From NCBI RefSeq assembly GCF_041346945.1, contig NZ_CP166850.1, positions 2,790,001 through 2,854,000 of the forward strand: a DNA stretch of 64,000 nt, given 5' to 3'. Numbering within the stretch: the first letter of the stretch is position 1; each line of letters begins with the position of its first letter. A model generated the notes under the pieces. That model had not been told where the DNA came from. It saw only the letters and a list, made by a program, of their open reading frames with translations, and did not search any database. Position numbers and translations under genes: made by a program. Below are positions 17,884-30,177 of this stretch, piece after piece. The DNA is from Amycolatopsis sp. cg9. GTDB taxonomy: Bacteria; Actinomycetota; Actinomycetes; Mycobacteriales; Pseudonocardiaceae.

Positions 17884-18695
17884 AACCAGCGCTCGAGGAC
17901 CTGCGCGACGCCGTCCTCCCCGGCCGGCCCGGTGACCTCGTCGGCCACCGCGAGCACCTGCGGGTGCCCGTTCTCCATCGCGACGCCGTGGCCGGCCCAC
18001 CGCAGCATCTCGACGTCGTTGGGCATGTCGCCGAACGCGATCACCCGCTCGGGGTCGACGTCCAGGCGCCGCGCGAGGTCGGCCAGGCCGGTCGCCTTCG
18101 TGATGCCGTGCGCCGACAGCTCGACCAGGCCGCCCGACGACGAGTACGTCACGTCGACGTCGCGGTCGAACAGCGCGTTGACCGCTTCGGCCATCTCTTC
18201 GGACGACATCCCGCGGTGGCTGACCAGGAGCTTGATCGCCGGGTGCCCGAGCACCTCGGCCCGCGGCCCGGTCCGGCCTTCGCCGTCGCCCCACGGGTTG
18301 TGGTAGTCCGGCTCGATCACGAAGTTGCGCATGTCGTGGTCGACCGCGCCGGTGCTGACGCGCTCGGCGGCCAGCCGGCAGCCGGGCAGCGCCTTGTCGA
18401 GGGCGTGCGCGATGTCGTGCAGCAGCGTGGGCGGGAGCAGGCCGTGCACCTCGAGGATCTCCTCGCGGCCGCAGTCGTACAGCACGGCGCCGTTCGCGCA
18501 CACGGCGTAGCCGGTCAGCTCGAGCGGCTTCGCGATCGGGGCGATCCACCGCGGCGGACGGCCACTGGCCAGCACGAACGGCACCCCCGCGTCGATCGCC
18601 CGGCGGACGGTCGCGATGGTGCGGGCGCTGAGGGTTTCGGAGGGGCCGAGCAGGGTGCCGTCGACGTCGGACGCGATCAACTGGGGTCTCTCCAC
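17880..18695 (-). CDS. HAD-superfamily (Cof-type, class IIB) phosphatase
   Basis: A 271-aa HAD hydrolase. Motif I is DVDGTLL near the N-terminus, motif II is VLASGRPP, and motif IV is FGDMPNDVEMLRWAG with the GDxxND signature of Cof/IIB sugar-phosphate phosphatases. The GTG start is chosen because the family begins just before motif I; an in-frame ATG at 18737 would add 14 residues. The substrate, probably a phosphorylated sugar or cofactor, cannot be read from the sequence. Confidence 0.82.
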   Translation of the reverse strand: MERPQLIASDVDGTLLGPSETLSARTIATVRRAIDAGVPFVLASGRPPRWIAPIAKPLELTGYAVCANGAVLYDCGREEILEVHGLLPPTLLHDIAHALDKALPGCRLAAERVSTGAVDHDMRNFVIEPDYHNPWGDGEGRTGPRAEVLGHPAIKLLVSHRGMSSEEMAEAVNALFDRDVDVTYSSSGGLVELSAHGITKATGLADLARRLDVDPERVIAFGDMPNDVEMLRWAGHGVAMENGHPQVLAVADEVTGPAGEDGVAQVLERWF

Positions 18696-18764
18696 CCCGC
18701 CATTGTCCCTGACACGTTCGGGGGAGAGCTTTCCCATCCGTGCGACTGTCGGTGGTGACCGATA

Positions 18765-19658
18765 GTGTCCGGCATTGTGCGAGTAGGCATCGTCATTCTT
18801 CCGGAAGATCGTTGGTGGGCCGCCGAGCCGAAGTGGCGCGCCGCCGAGGAGTACGGCTTCGACCACGCGTGGACGTACGACCACCTGGGCTGGCGCAACC
18901 TCGTCGACGGCCCGTGGTTCGCCGCGGTCCCGACCCTCACCGCGGCGGCGATGGTCACGTCCCGCATCCGGCTCGGCACGTTCGTGGCGTCGCCGGTCGC
19001 CCGGCACCCGGTGCCGTTCACGCGCGAACTGATCACCCTCGACGACGTCTCCGACGGCCGGTTCGTCCTCGGCGTCGGCGCGGGCGTCGACCACCTGCAC
19101 TACGACGGCGCGGTCCTCGACGCCCCCGAGCTGTCGCCGAAGCAGCGCGTGGACCGCTTCACCGAGTTCGTCGAGGCGCTCGACGGGCTGCTCATGACCG
19201 ACAAGTTCGACTTCGACGGCGAGTACTACCGGGCCCGCGAAGCCCGCAACCTGCCCGGCCCGGTGCAGCGCCCCCGGCTGCCGTTCGTCGTCGCGGCGAA
19301 CGGCCCGCGCACGATGACGCTGGCCGCGCGCTTCGGCGCGGGCTGGGTGACGACGGGCAAGGGCGGCGCGACGGCCGACGAGTGGTGGGCCGGGATCAAG
19401 CAGCTCACCGAGGTCTTCGACCAGCGGCTGGACGCGGTGGGCCGCGACCGGGCGAGCATCCAGCGGCACCTGAACCTGGACTCGTCCCCGGTGTTCTCGC
19501 TGAGCAGCGTGGAGGCCTTCCGCGACGCCGTCGGCCGGGCGGGGGAGCTGGGCTTCACCGACGTGATCTCGCACTGGCCGCGGTCGTCGACGCCGTACGA
19601 AGGTCGCGAGGCCGTCCTGGAGCAGGTCGCGAGCGACGTCCTGCCGGAGCTGCACTAG
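18765..19658 (+). CDS. LLM-class F420/flavin-dependent oxidoreductase
   Basis: A 297-aa luciferase-like (TIM-barrel) oxidoreductase: YGFDHAWTYDHLGW near the N-terminus, IRLGTFVASPVARHP, and FVLGVGAGVD. These fit bacterial F420- or FMN-dependent monooxygenases and reductases. An alternative GTG at 18777 would remove four residues. The gene stands alone, divergent from the HAD gene, and is followed by a strong hairpin. Cofactor and substrate are not determinable. Confidence 0.8.
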   Translation: MSGIVRVGIVILPEDRWWAAEPKWRAAEEYGFDHAWTYDHLGWRNLVDGPWFAAVPTLTAAAMVTSRIRLGTFVASPVARHPVPFTRELITLDDVSDGRFVLGVGAGVDHLHYDGAVLDAPELSPKQRVDRFTEFVEALDGLLMTDKFDFDGEYYRAREARNLPGPVQRPRLPFVVAANGPRTMTLAARFGAGWVTTGKGGATADEWWAGIKQLTEVFDQRLDAVGRDRASIQRHLNLDSSPVFSLSSVEAFRDAVGRAGELGFTDVISHWPRSSTPYEGREAVLEQVASDVLPELH

Positions 19659-19753
19659 GCCGAACGGGTGACATCCAGGCGGTCGGGAAACCGATTGCCT
19701 CCCCTCGGGCGTCCTGTCTTTCAGACGACCGAGATCACCCCGGGGGGTCGGGG

Positions 19754-19793
19754 GCCCTCGTGGCCGCGGAAGGGGCGCCGCGGCCACGAGGGC
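19754..19793. terminator. bidirectional terminator hairpin
   Basis: A perfect 16-bp stem (19754-19769 with 19778-19793) and an eight-base loop lie between the convergent LLM oxidoreductase and the DUF6541-like gene. There is no U-tract, as is usual in actinomycetes. Confidence 0.7.
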
Positions 19794-19796
19794 GCA

Positions 19797-23616
<3,820 letters not shown>

Positions 23617-23620
<4 letters not shown>

Positions 23621-24585
23621 GCGAAACGACCGAGCAGCGCTCCAGTGAAGAAACGGCCGTGACTCCCGAGGCTCCGGAGGCTCCGGAGACCACCGCGTCC
23701 CGCGGTCGGTTCGGCCTGGTCGGCGGCGTCATCAAGACGGCGCGGCCGCGCCAGTGGGTGAAGAACGTCCTGGTCTTCGCGGCCCCGTTCTTCGCGTTCT
23801 CGAAGTCGACCGACCGCACCGGTCTGCTGATCGACGCGATCATCGCCTTCGTGGCCTTCTCCCTGACGGCGAGCTCGGTCTACCTGATCAACGACGCCAT
23901 CGACGTCGAGGCCGACCGCGCCCACCCGACCAAGCGCAACCGGCCGATCGCGGCCGGCATCGTGCCGGTCCCCGTCGCGTACGGGGCCGCGGTCGTGTTC
24001 TTCCTGGCCGGCCTCGGCGTGTCGTTCTTCGCCAGCTGGCAGCTGGCGGTCGTGCTGGCCGTCTACGAGGCGGTCCAGCTCGGCTACTGCTTCGGCCTGA
24101 AGCACCAGCCGGTGGTCGACCTGGCCATCGTCGGCTCGGGCTTCCTGATGCGCTCGATCGCCGGTGGCGTCGCGGGCGGCATCGCGCTGTCCCAGTGGTT
24201 CCTGCTGGTCACGGCGTTCGGCTCGCTGTTCATGGTGGCGGGCAAGCGCTACGCGGAGATCATGCTGTTCGAGCGGACGGGCGCCAAGATCCGCTCGTCG
24301 CTGAAGAAGTACTCGGCCAGCTACCTGCGGTTCGTCTGGGCGACGTCGGCGGCGATCCTGATCATGTCGTACTGCCTCTGGGCGTTCGAGATCCGCCAGA
24401 CCGAGCACAACTCGGTGTGGGCGCTCATCTCGATGGTCCCGTTCGTGGTGGCGGTGCTGCGCTACGCGGTCGACGTCGACGGCGGCATCGCGGGCGAGCC
24501 CGAGGAGATCGCGCTCAAGGACCGCATCCTGCAGGTCCTGGGCGCGACCTGGGTGGTCACGCTGTTCCTGTCGTTCTACCTGTAA
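23617..24585 (+). CDS. ubiA: decaprenyl-phosphate phosphoribosyltransferase (DPPR synthase)
   Basis: A 322-aa UbiA-superfamily prenyltransferase. After a 40-residue hydrophilic N-terminus, RQWVKNVLVF leads into about nine TM segments. The first Asp-rich motif is NDAIDVEADRAHPTKRNRP, the form specific to Rv3806c-type enzymes that transfer 5-phosphoribose from PRPP to decaprenyl phosphate. The start overlaps the PAP2 stop. It supplies the first committed step to decaprenylphosphoryl-arabinose; DprE1/DprE2, further right in this window, complete it. Confidence 0.93.
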
Positions 24586-24698
24586 GTCGGTTTCATGGCG
24601 GATCGACAGGTTCGTTTCAGGTGACGCACAGCTGACCGGCGCACCCTGAGGTGGTGGGGGCGGGCACTGCGCCCGTCCCCGTGACCACAGGAGCGACG

Positions 24699-25247
24699 AT
24701 GAACGACCAGCCGCGCGAGGAGAAGGCCCCGCAGGGAGCCGACCAACCCACCGTCGAGCAACCCACCACGACGACCCCAGCGGCCCCCGGTCAGCCGCCC
24801 GCCCAGCCCGCCGCGGCCGCGCCCGGCGAGCCCGCCGCTCCGGCCGCCGACCAGACCGCCGTCCTCGGCCAGCAGCCCCCACCCGCCGCCGGGGCGGGGC
24901 AGCAAGCGCCGCCCACCCCTCAGCTCTCCCAGCCCGGCCCGGGCCAGTCCTACGGCGCCTGGGGCCCGCCCCAGGCCGCGCCACGCCAGTCCGGCGGCTT
25001 CCGGCGGTTCGTCGGCCACCGCGCCACCCAGCTCGTCGCCGTCGGGGTCCTCGGCCTGCTGGTCGGCGGCGGCATCGTCGGCGGGATCGCCGCCGCGAGC
25101 CACCACGGTCCCCGCGACGGCCGCCCCGGCATCCACCGCCAGTACAACGGCCCCGGCGGCCACCAGGATGGCCGGGGCCCCGGCTTCCGCGGTGGCCAGG
25201 GCAACCAGGGCGGCAACCCGGGCCAGGGCAGCGGCGACGGCATCTGA
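24699..25247 (+). CDS. small Pro/Ala-rich single-pass membrane protein
   Basis: A 182-aa protein with AGGAG just upstream of its ATG. Residues 1-110 are Pro/Ala/Gln-rich and disordered, a single TM segment follows (LVAVGVLGLLVGGGIVGGI, about 122-140), and the C-terminal 40 residues are Gly/His/Arg/Gln-rich. I do not recognise a family. It sits between ubiA and an AftB-like gene, where an accessory or scaffold role in the wall machinery is possible. Such low-complexity proteins are common in actinomycetes. Confidence 0.65.
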   Translation: MNDQPREEKAPQGADQPTVEQPTTTTPAAPGQPPAQPAAAAPGEPAAPAADQTAVLGQQPPPAAGAGQQAPPTPQLSQPGPGQSYGAWGPPQAAPRQSGGFRRFVGHRATQLVAVGVLGLLVGGGIVGGIAAASHHGPRDGRPGIHRQYNGPGGHQDGRGPGFRGGQGNQGGNPGQGSGDGI

Positions 25248-25327
25248 CCCACCCGGGCACTGTGGTCTGCACCACCGGCCCCCCACTCAGATCACGGAAG
25301 CATCACGGGCGGGGTACGGTGTCCGGG

Positions 25328-26845
25328 ATGCGAAGCGCCTCCGCAGAACTTCCCGAGGCCGCCGGTGCGCTGCCGGCGGCCGTGCCCGTCACCCGCCCGT
25401 GGGCCCTCCCGGCGGGTGCCGCGGTGGCCTCCGCCCTCGTGTTCGCCCTGGTCAGCCACCATCTCATCGATGACACCTACATCACGCTGTCCTACGCGAA
25501 GAACCTCGCCTTCCACGCCCACTGGGGCCTGATCGAGCAGGGGACGGCGAACACCGCGACGTCCCCGCTGAACGTCCTGGCCCTCGGCGCGGTCACGTTC
25601 GTCGTCCGCGACGCCGTCCTCGCCGCCGGGATCGTGTTCGTCGTCGCGCAGGTGCTGCTCGTGCTGGGCCTGCGCCGGCTCGGCGAGCGCACCGGGCTGC
25701 CGGCCGCGTTCGCGCCGCTGACGTTCGCGTTGCTGCTGGTCAACCCGCTGCTGCTGTCGTCGATCGGGCTGGAGGTCGCCCTCGGCGCCACCGGTGTCGT
25801 CTGGACGCTCGTCTACGCCGGCGAGCGCCACGCGGGACGGCTGGGCGTCGTGATCGGCCTGCTCGCGCTCGTCCGGATCGACCTGCTGCTGATCGCGGCA
25901 GTGCTGTTCGCGGCCCGCCGCGAGTTCTGGGCGGGCATCTGGCGGACGGCGTTCTCGGCGCTCGCCGTGATGCTGCCGTGGTTCGGCTTCAGCTGGCTGG
26001 TGCTCGGCTCGGCCGTGCCGGACACGCTCGTCATCAAGATCAGCCAGCAGTCGTGGGGACCGTTCAGCTTCACGAACGGCCCGCTGCTCTACTGGCGCAA
26101 CTTCCCGACGGCGGCCGCGCTGTCGTTCCTGCCGCTGCTGCTCGCCGGTGCGGCCGGGGTGGTCTGGATCGTCCGGTACCGCCGCGGTTCCGAGGCCGCG
26201 CGCCGCCTGACGCCGTTCGCCGCGCTCGCCGTCGCGGGTGCTCTGCACTACGTCGCCTACAGCCGCCTCGGCGTGCCGCCGTACCACTGGTACTACGCGC
26301 CGAGCATCATCGGCGCCACGATCTTCCTCGCGGCCGGCGCCTCGGTGGTTCCCGAGCGGGTGCGCCGCGGGACGTGGACGGCCGCCGCCGCGGTGGTCAC
26401 GGCCAGCGTCGCGGTGTACGCGATGCCGGGCCTCCCGCGCCAGTTCGCGCCGATCACCAGCAACCACGCGTCGACGACGGAGTACCGCGAGATCGGCCAG
26501 GAGCTGGCGGCCATCGCGCACGGCCGCAAGGTCGAGACGGCGGGCGAGGTCGGCGCGCTGGCCTACGCGTGCGACTGCGAGCTGGTCGACGAGTTCTCCG
26601 ACCGCGGCGCGGTCGACCCGGCGATCACCGAGACGAAGCGCCGCAGCGGCGACATCGGCCGGGCGCTGCTGGAAGCGAACTTCCACAACTTCGACCACAG
26701 CGTGGCGCCGATCAGCCCGGACCTGGTCCTGGCGACGACCCGCCGCGCACCCCCGCCGGCGGCGCTGGCGAGCTGGCGGATCGACTCACCGTGGATGGGC
26801 AGCCAGAACCTGTACCTGGTGCCCGCCCACGCCCTCGGGAGCTAG
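25328..26845 (+). CDS. GT-C arabinofuranosyltransferase-like protein (AftB position)
   Basis: A 505-aa polytopic protein. The first extracytoplasmic loop reads DDTYITLSYAKNLAFHAHWG then ANTATSPLNVLALG, matching the Asp-Asp plus Thr/Ser loop of AftB-like GT-C enzymes. About ten TM segments precede a soluble C-terminal domain. In M. tuberculosis aftB (Rv3805c) directly follows ubiA; here only the 182-aa gene intervenes. Terminal beta-1,2 arabinofuranose addition to arabinogalactan is therefore the best guess. A second AftB-like protein lies at 13982-15640, so assignment between the two is uncertain. Confidence 0.75.
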   Translation: MRSASAELPEAAGALPAAVPVTRPWALPAGAAVASALVFALVSHHLIDDTYITLSYAKNLAFHAHWGLIEQGTANTATSPLNVLALGAVTFVVRDAVLAAGIVFVVAQVLLVLGLRRLGERTGLPAAFAPLTFALLLVNPLLLSSIGLEVALGATGVVWTLVYAGERHAGRLGVVIGLLALVRIDLLLIAAVLFAARREFWAGIWRTAFSALAVMLPWFGFSWLVLGSAVPDTLVIKISQQSWGPFSFTNGPLLYWRNFPTAAALSFLPLLLAGAAGVVWIVRYRRGSEAARRLTPFAALAVAGALHYVAYSRLGVPPYHWYYAPSIIGATIFLAAGASVVPERVRRGTWTAAAAVVTASVAVYAMPGLPRQFAPITSNHASTTEYREIGQELAAIAHGRKVETAGEVGALAYACDCELVDEFSDRGAVDPAITETKRRSGDIGRALLEANFHNFDHSVAPISPDLVLATTRRAPPPAALASWRIDSPWMGSQNLYLVPAHALGS

Positions 26846-26857
26846 CTAAGCTGGCCG

Positions 26858-27442
26858 GTGATGGGGGCATTCCGGCGGGCGGTGCGGCACGAGGCCGTCC
26901 TCTTCTCGAGCATCGGGTTGCTGCTGTGCGGGCGCAAAGACGTCCCGGACGGTGGGGTGGCGCTCCCGTACGCCGGTCCGCAACGCCCGATGATCGTGGT
27001 GTTCCTCGTCGTTTCGCTCGTCGAGACCGGAGCGTTCCTGCTCGTCGACTTCGGCCCGGTCGGGGACGCGCTCCTGCTGCTGGCGGAGGTCTACACCGCG
27101 GCGTGGCTGCTCGGCACCCTGGCGGCGGGGACCACCCGGCCGCACGTGGTGTCACCCGACGAGCTGCGCCTGCGGGCCTTCGCGCAGTTCGACCTGCGGC
27201 TGCCGCGCGCGGACATCGAGAGCTTCACCCGGCGCACGGAGAACCACGCGAGCGCGAGGACCCTCGTCTGGGGTGACGAGGAGCTGGTCATGCCGCAGAA
27301 CATGGAGACCAACATCGTCGTCCGGCTGCACCGGCCGGTCACCGCGACCCGCCCGCTCGGCGGCACGGAACAGGTCCGCGTGCTGAAGCTGTTCGTCGAA
27401 GACCCGGCCTTCGCGGTCCGGGCCTTCGACGAAACCGCCTGA
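26858..27442 (+). CDS. membrane protein of unknown function with PH-like domain
   Basis: A 194-aa protein; GTG at 26858 is followed at once by ATG at 26861, and either may serve. Two hydrophobic segments (about 45-90) precede a soluble segment (VVSPDELRLRAFAQFDLRLP) that looks like a small PH-type beta domain. It starts 12 bases after the AftB-like gene and probably shares its transcript. No catalytic motif is seen. Confidence 0.65.
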   Translation: MMGAFRRAVRHEAVLFSSIGLLLCGRKDVPDGGVALPYAGPQRPMIVVFLVVSLVETGAFLLVDFGPVGDALLLLAEVYTAAWLLGTLAAGTTRPHVVSPDELRLRAFAQFDLRLPRADIESFTRRTENHASARTLVWGDEELVMPQNMETNIVVRLHRPVTATRPLGGTEQVRVLKLFVEDPAFAVRAFDETA

Positions 27443-27447
27443 CGGCG

Positions 27448-28203
27448 TCAGATCGGGAGCTTGCGGAAGATCGGCCGCGGCACGTGCCGCAGCGCCGACA
27501 TCACCAGGCGGAACTGCGCCGGCGCCCACACGAGGTCCTTGCCCGCCCGCGCGGCCGCGACGGCGGTCTCCGCCACCTGCTCGGCCGTCTGCGCCAGGGG
27601 AGCGTCCTTCAGGCCCTCGGTCATCTTGGTCTTGACGTGGCCCGGCCGGACGACCGTCACCTGCACGCCGGACGGCGCCAGAGCCTCGCCCAGGCCGAGG
27701 TAGAACCCGTCGAAACCGGCCTTCGTGGAGCCGTAGACGAAGTTGGACCGGCGGACGCGCTCGCCCGCCACCGACGACAGCGCGATCACCGTGCCGTGGC
27801 CCTGCGCCTTGAGCTTCTCGGACAGCGCGACGCCGACCGACACCGCGGCCGTGTAGTTCACGGTCGCCAGCTCGACGGCCTTCGCGTGGTCCTGCCAGAC
27901 CTCTTCCGGGTCGCCGAGCAGGCCGAACGCCACGACCGCCACGTCGATGTCGCCGCCCTCGAACGCCTTGTCCAGCACGCCCGGGTGCGACGCCGTGTCC
28001 TTGGCGTCGAAGTCCACCGTGGACACCTCGGCGCCGCGGTCCTTCAGGCGCTGCGCGGCCGCGTCCAGCCGGGGCGACGGGCGCGCGGCCAGCACCACCC
28101 GCAGGGGCTTCTCGGCCAGGTACTTCTCGGCGATCGCCAGCGCGATGTCGGACGTGCCGCCGAGCAGGAGCAGGGATTGGGGGTTGCCCACCGCGTCGAT
28201 CAC
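27448..28203 (-). CDS. dprE2: decaprenylphospho-2-keto-ribose reductase DprE2
   Basis: A 251-aa SDR with the N-terminal motif [18 protein letters not shown], an [12 protein letters not shown] block, and the active-site pair YGSTKAG. It reduces the 2-keto intermediate made by DprE1 to decaprenylphosphoryl-beta-D-arabinofuranose, the only known arabinose donor for the wall. It overlaps the dprE1 stop by four bases, the standard coupled arrangement (Rv3790-Rv3791). Confidence 0.93.
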   Translation of the reverse strand: MIDAVGNPQSLLLLGGTSDIALAIAEKYLAEKPLRVVLAARPSPRLDAAAQRLKDRGAEVSTVDFDAKDTASHPGVLDKAFEGGDIDVAVVAFGLLGDPEEVWQDHAKAVELATVNYTAAVSVGVALSEKLKAQGHGTVIALSSVAGERVRRSNFVYGSTKAGFDGFYLGLGEALAPSGVQVTVVRPGHVKTKMTEGLKDAPLAQTAEQVAETAVAAARAGKDLVWAPAQFRLVMSALRHVPRPIFRKLPI

Positions 28204-29573
28204 AGTTCGAGCCTCCGGCTCATGTCAGAGGCGAAAACGCCTTCGGGGTCAACGGAGGCGCGGATCTTGCGCCATTCTTCGAGCCGCGGGTACATCTTCG
28301 CGAACGTCTCCGCCGACGTCCGGGAGTCCTTCGCGGTGTACAGCCGGCCACCCGCGGCGAGCACGGCGTCGTCCAGTTCCAGGCAGAACCGGCTCAGGCC
28401 GTCCTTGATCGGGAAGTCGACGCTGAGCATCCAGCCCGGCGACGGCCACGACAGGGGTGCCGGGTTGGCGTCGCCCATGCGCTTGAACACGTTGAGGAAC
28501 GAGTAGTGGCCCGACGTGGCGATCCGGCGGCAGAGGGCCTTCAGCTGGTCCTCCGCGCCGAACGGCACCGAGAACTGGTACTGCAGGAAGCCCTTGGAAC
28601 CGTAGGCGCGGTTCCACTCGCTCAGCATGTCCAGCGGGTGGTAGAACTGCGTCAGGTTCTGGATCTTGCCGCGCGCGCCCTTCTTGGGCACGGTCTTCTG
28701 CCACAGCTCGTTGATCAGCCCGAACGTGAGCTTGTTGCCCAGGCCGTTCGGGAAGACGTCCGGCAGGGTCGCCAGCTGCGGCGCGTCGAACTTCAGCGGC
28801 TCGGCCCGCAGCTTCGGCGGCAGCTGGTCGACCTTCGCGAGCGAGCCGCGCGAGAACGTCGCCCGGCCGAGGCGGTGGTCGGACGAGATCAGGTCCGGCA
28901 CCGACATCGAGTAGTCGTAGGTGAGGTCCGAGCCGTCGGTGAACAGGCCGAGCGTCTCGTCCAGGTTCGCCGTGCGGTCGGCGTCCACGATGAAGTACGC
29001 CGTCTCGGTCTTCTTCATCCGGATCGTGGCGCGCACGATGATGCCGGTCAGGCCGATGCCCGCGACGGTCGCCCAGAACAGCTCCGACTCGGGGCCCTCC
29101 GGGGTGAGCGTGCGCACCTGGCCGTCCGCGGTCAGCAGGTCCATCGACACGACGTGGTTGCCGAAGCTGCCCGCGCTGTGGTGGTTCTTGCCGTGGATGT
29201 CGTTGGCGATCGCGCCGCCGATGGTCACCTGCCGGGTGCCCGGGAGCACCGGGACCCACAGGCCGTGCGGCAGCGCCTCGCGCATCAGCTTGTCGAGGCT
29301 GACGCCGGCGTCCAGGTCGACCAGGCCCGAGTCGGGGTCGATCGAGTGGATCCGGTCGAGCGCGGTCATGTCGACGACCAGCCCGCCCGCGTTCTGCGCC
29401 GGGTCGCCGTAGGACCGGCCGAGGCCACGCGCGATGACGCCGCGCTCGCCGGCCTGGCGCACGGCACGGGCGATGGTCTCGACGTCCGGCGTGGCCAGGA
29501 CGTCGGCGACGGTCGGAGCGGTGCGTCCCCAGCCGGTGAGCGTGCGACGCTGTGTCTCGGGGGATTGGGTCAC
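28200..29573 (-). CDS. dprE1: decaprenylphosphoryl-beta-D-ribose 2'-oxidase DprE1
   Basis: A 457-aa FAD enzyme of the VAO family (M. tuberculosis: 461 aa). The FAD region includes [16 protein letters not shown] and [14 protein letters not shown]; the C-terminus has [17 protein letters not shown] and [10 protein letters not shown]. It oxidises the C2 hydroxyl of decaprenylphosphoryl-ribose. The motif NVCVDFPI of M. tuberculosis, whose Cys387 is attacked by benzothiazinones, reads MLSVDFPI here: Ser384, codon AGC at 28422-28424. The enzyme should be active, since Ser occurs naturally in some mycobacteria, but not covalently trapped by these inhibitors. Confidence 0.95.
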   Translation of the reverse strand: MTQSPETQRRTLTGWGRTAPTVADVLATPDVETIARAVRQAGERGVIARGLGRSYGDPAQNAGGLVVDMTALDRIHSIDPDSGLVDLDAGVSLDKLMREALPHGLWVPVLPGTRQVTIGGAIANDIHGKNHHSAGSFGNHVVSMDLLTADGQVRTLTPEGPESELFWATVAGIGLTGIIVRATIRMKKTETAYFIVDADRTANLDETLGLFTDGSDLTYDYSMSVPDLISSDHRLGRATFSRGSLAKVDQLPPKLRAEPLKFDAPQLATLPDVFPNGLGNKLTFGLINELWQKTVPKKGARGKIQNLTQFYHPLDMLSEWNRAYGSKGFLQYQFSVPFGAEDQLKALCRRIATSGHYSFLNVFKRMGDANPAPLSWPSPGWMLSVDFPIKDGLSRFCLELDDAVLAAGGRLYTAKDSRTSAETFAKMYPRLEEWRKIRASVDPEGVFASDMSRRLEL

Positions 29574-29610
29574 CCGACCAGGGTAGCCACGCCGAACGAC
29601 GCCCGGAACG

Positions 29611-29638
29611 TGACCCTGAAGTGCCCGCTTCTACACTT
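29611..29638 (+). promoter_or_regulatory. possible sigma-70-like promoter for the GtrA-glfT2 unit
   Basis: GTGACC (29611-29616), a 16-base spacer and TACACT (29633-29638) lie about 60 bases before the GtrA start in the dprE1/GtrA divergent gap. Read by eye only. Confidence 0.3.
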
Positions 29639-29698
29639 TGCGCATCAAGGCACAAGCGCCCGCGCGGGTGACCATGACTCAGGCAACGAGGTAATGCA

Positions 29699-30169
29699 GT
29701 GGTGGCGACCGATCCGCAAGCCGACATCGCAGCTGCTCAGCCGTCCTCCATCGGACTGCTCGGGCAGCTGATTCGCTTCGCCCTGATCGGCGGCTTCTGC
29801 GCCCTGGTCGACCTGGGCACGTACACCTTGCTGACCCAGGTGGCCGGGATGGCCACTTCACCGTGGGTCGACGTCGCCCGCGCTATCTCTTTCATCGTGG
29901 GCACGACCACGGCGTTCTTCCTGAACCGGAAGTTCACCTTCTCCGGTGGGCGCCGCGACGGCAAGGCGCAGATCGGCTCGTTCGTCCTGCTCTACACCGT
30001 GACGTTCTTCGTCGCGGTCGGGGTGAACCAGCTGATGCTGCAGGTTCTGCCGGAATCGGCGTGGCAGCACACACTGTGCTGGGCCGTGTCGCAGGCCACG
30101 GCCACGGTGATCAATTTCGTGATGCTCAAGTGGGTCGTCTTCCGCGAGCCGTCGACTGAGGAGAACTGA
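29699..30169 (+). CDS. GtrA-family membrane protein (Rv3789-like)
   Basis: A 156-aa four-TM GtrA-like protein: LIRFALIGGFCALVDLGTY at the N-terminus and FFLNRKFTFSGG in the middle are family hallmarks. Tandem GTG codons (29699, 29702) could both start it. In M. tuberculosis Rv3789 (GtrA) is beside dprE1 and was proposed to help translocate or anchor decaprenylphosphoryl-arabinose synthesis. Here it diverges from dprE1 and is followed eight bases later by glfT2. Confidence 0.85.
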   Translation: MVATDPQADIAAAQPSSIGLLGQLIRFALIGGFCALVDLGTYTLLTQVAGMATSPWVDVARAISFIVGTTTAFFLNRKFTFSGGRRDGKAQIGSFVLLYTVTFFVAVGVNQLMLQVLPESAWQHTLCWAVSQATATVINFVMLKWVVFREPSTEEN

Positions 30170-30177
30170 GGAACTCA

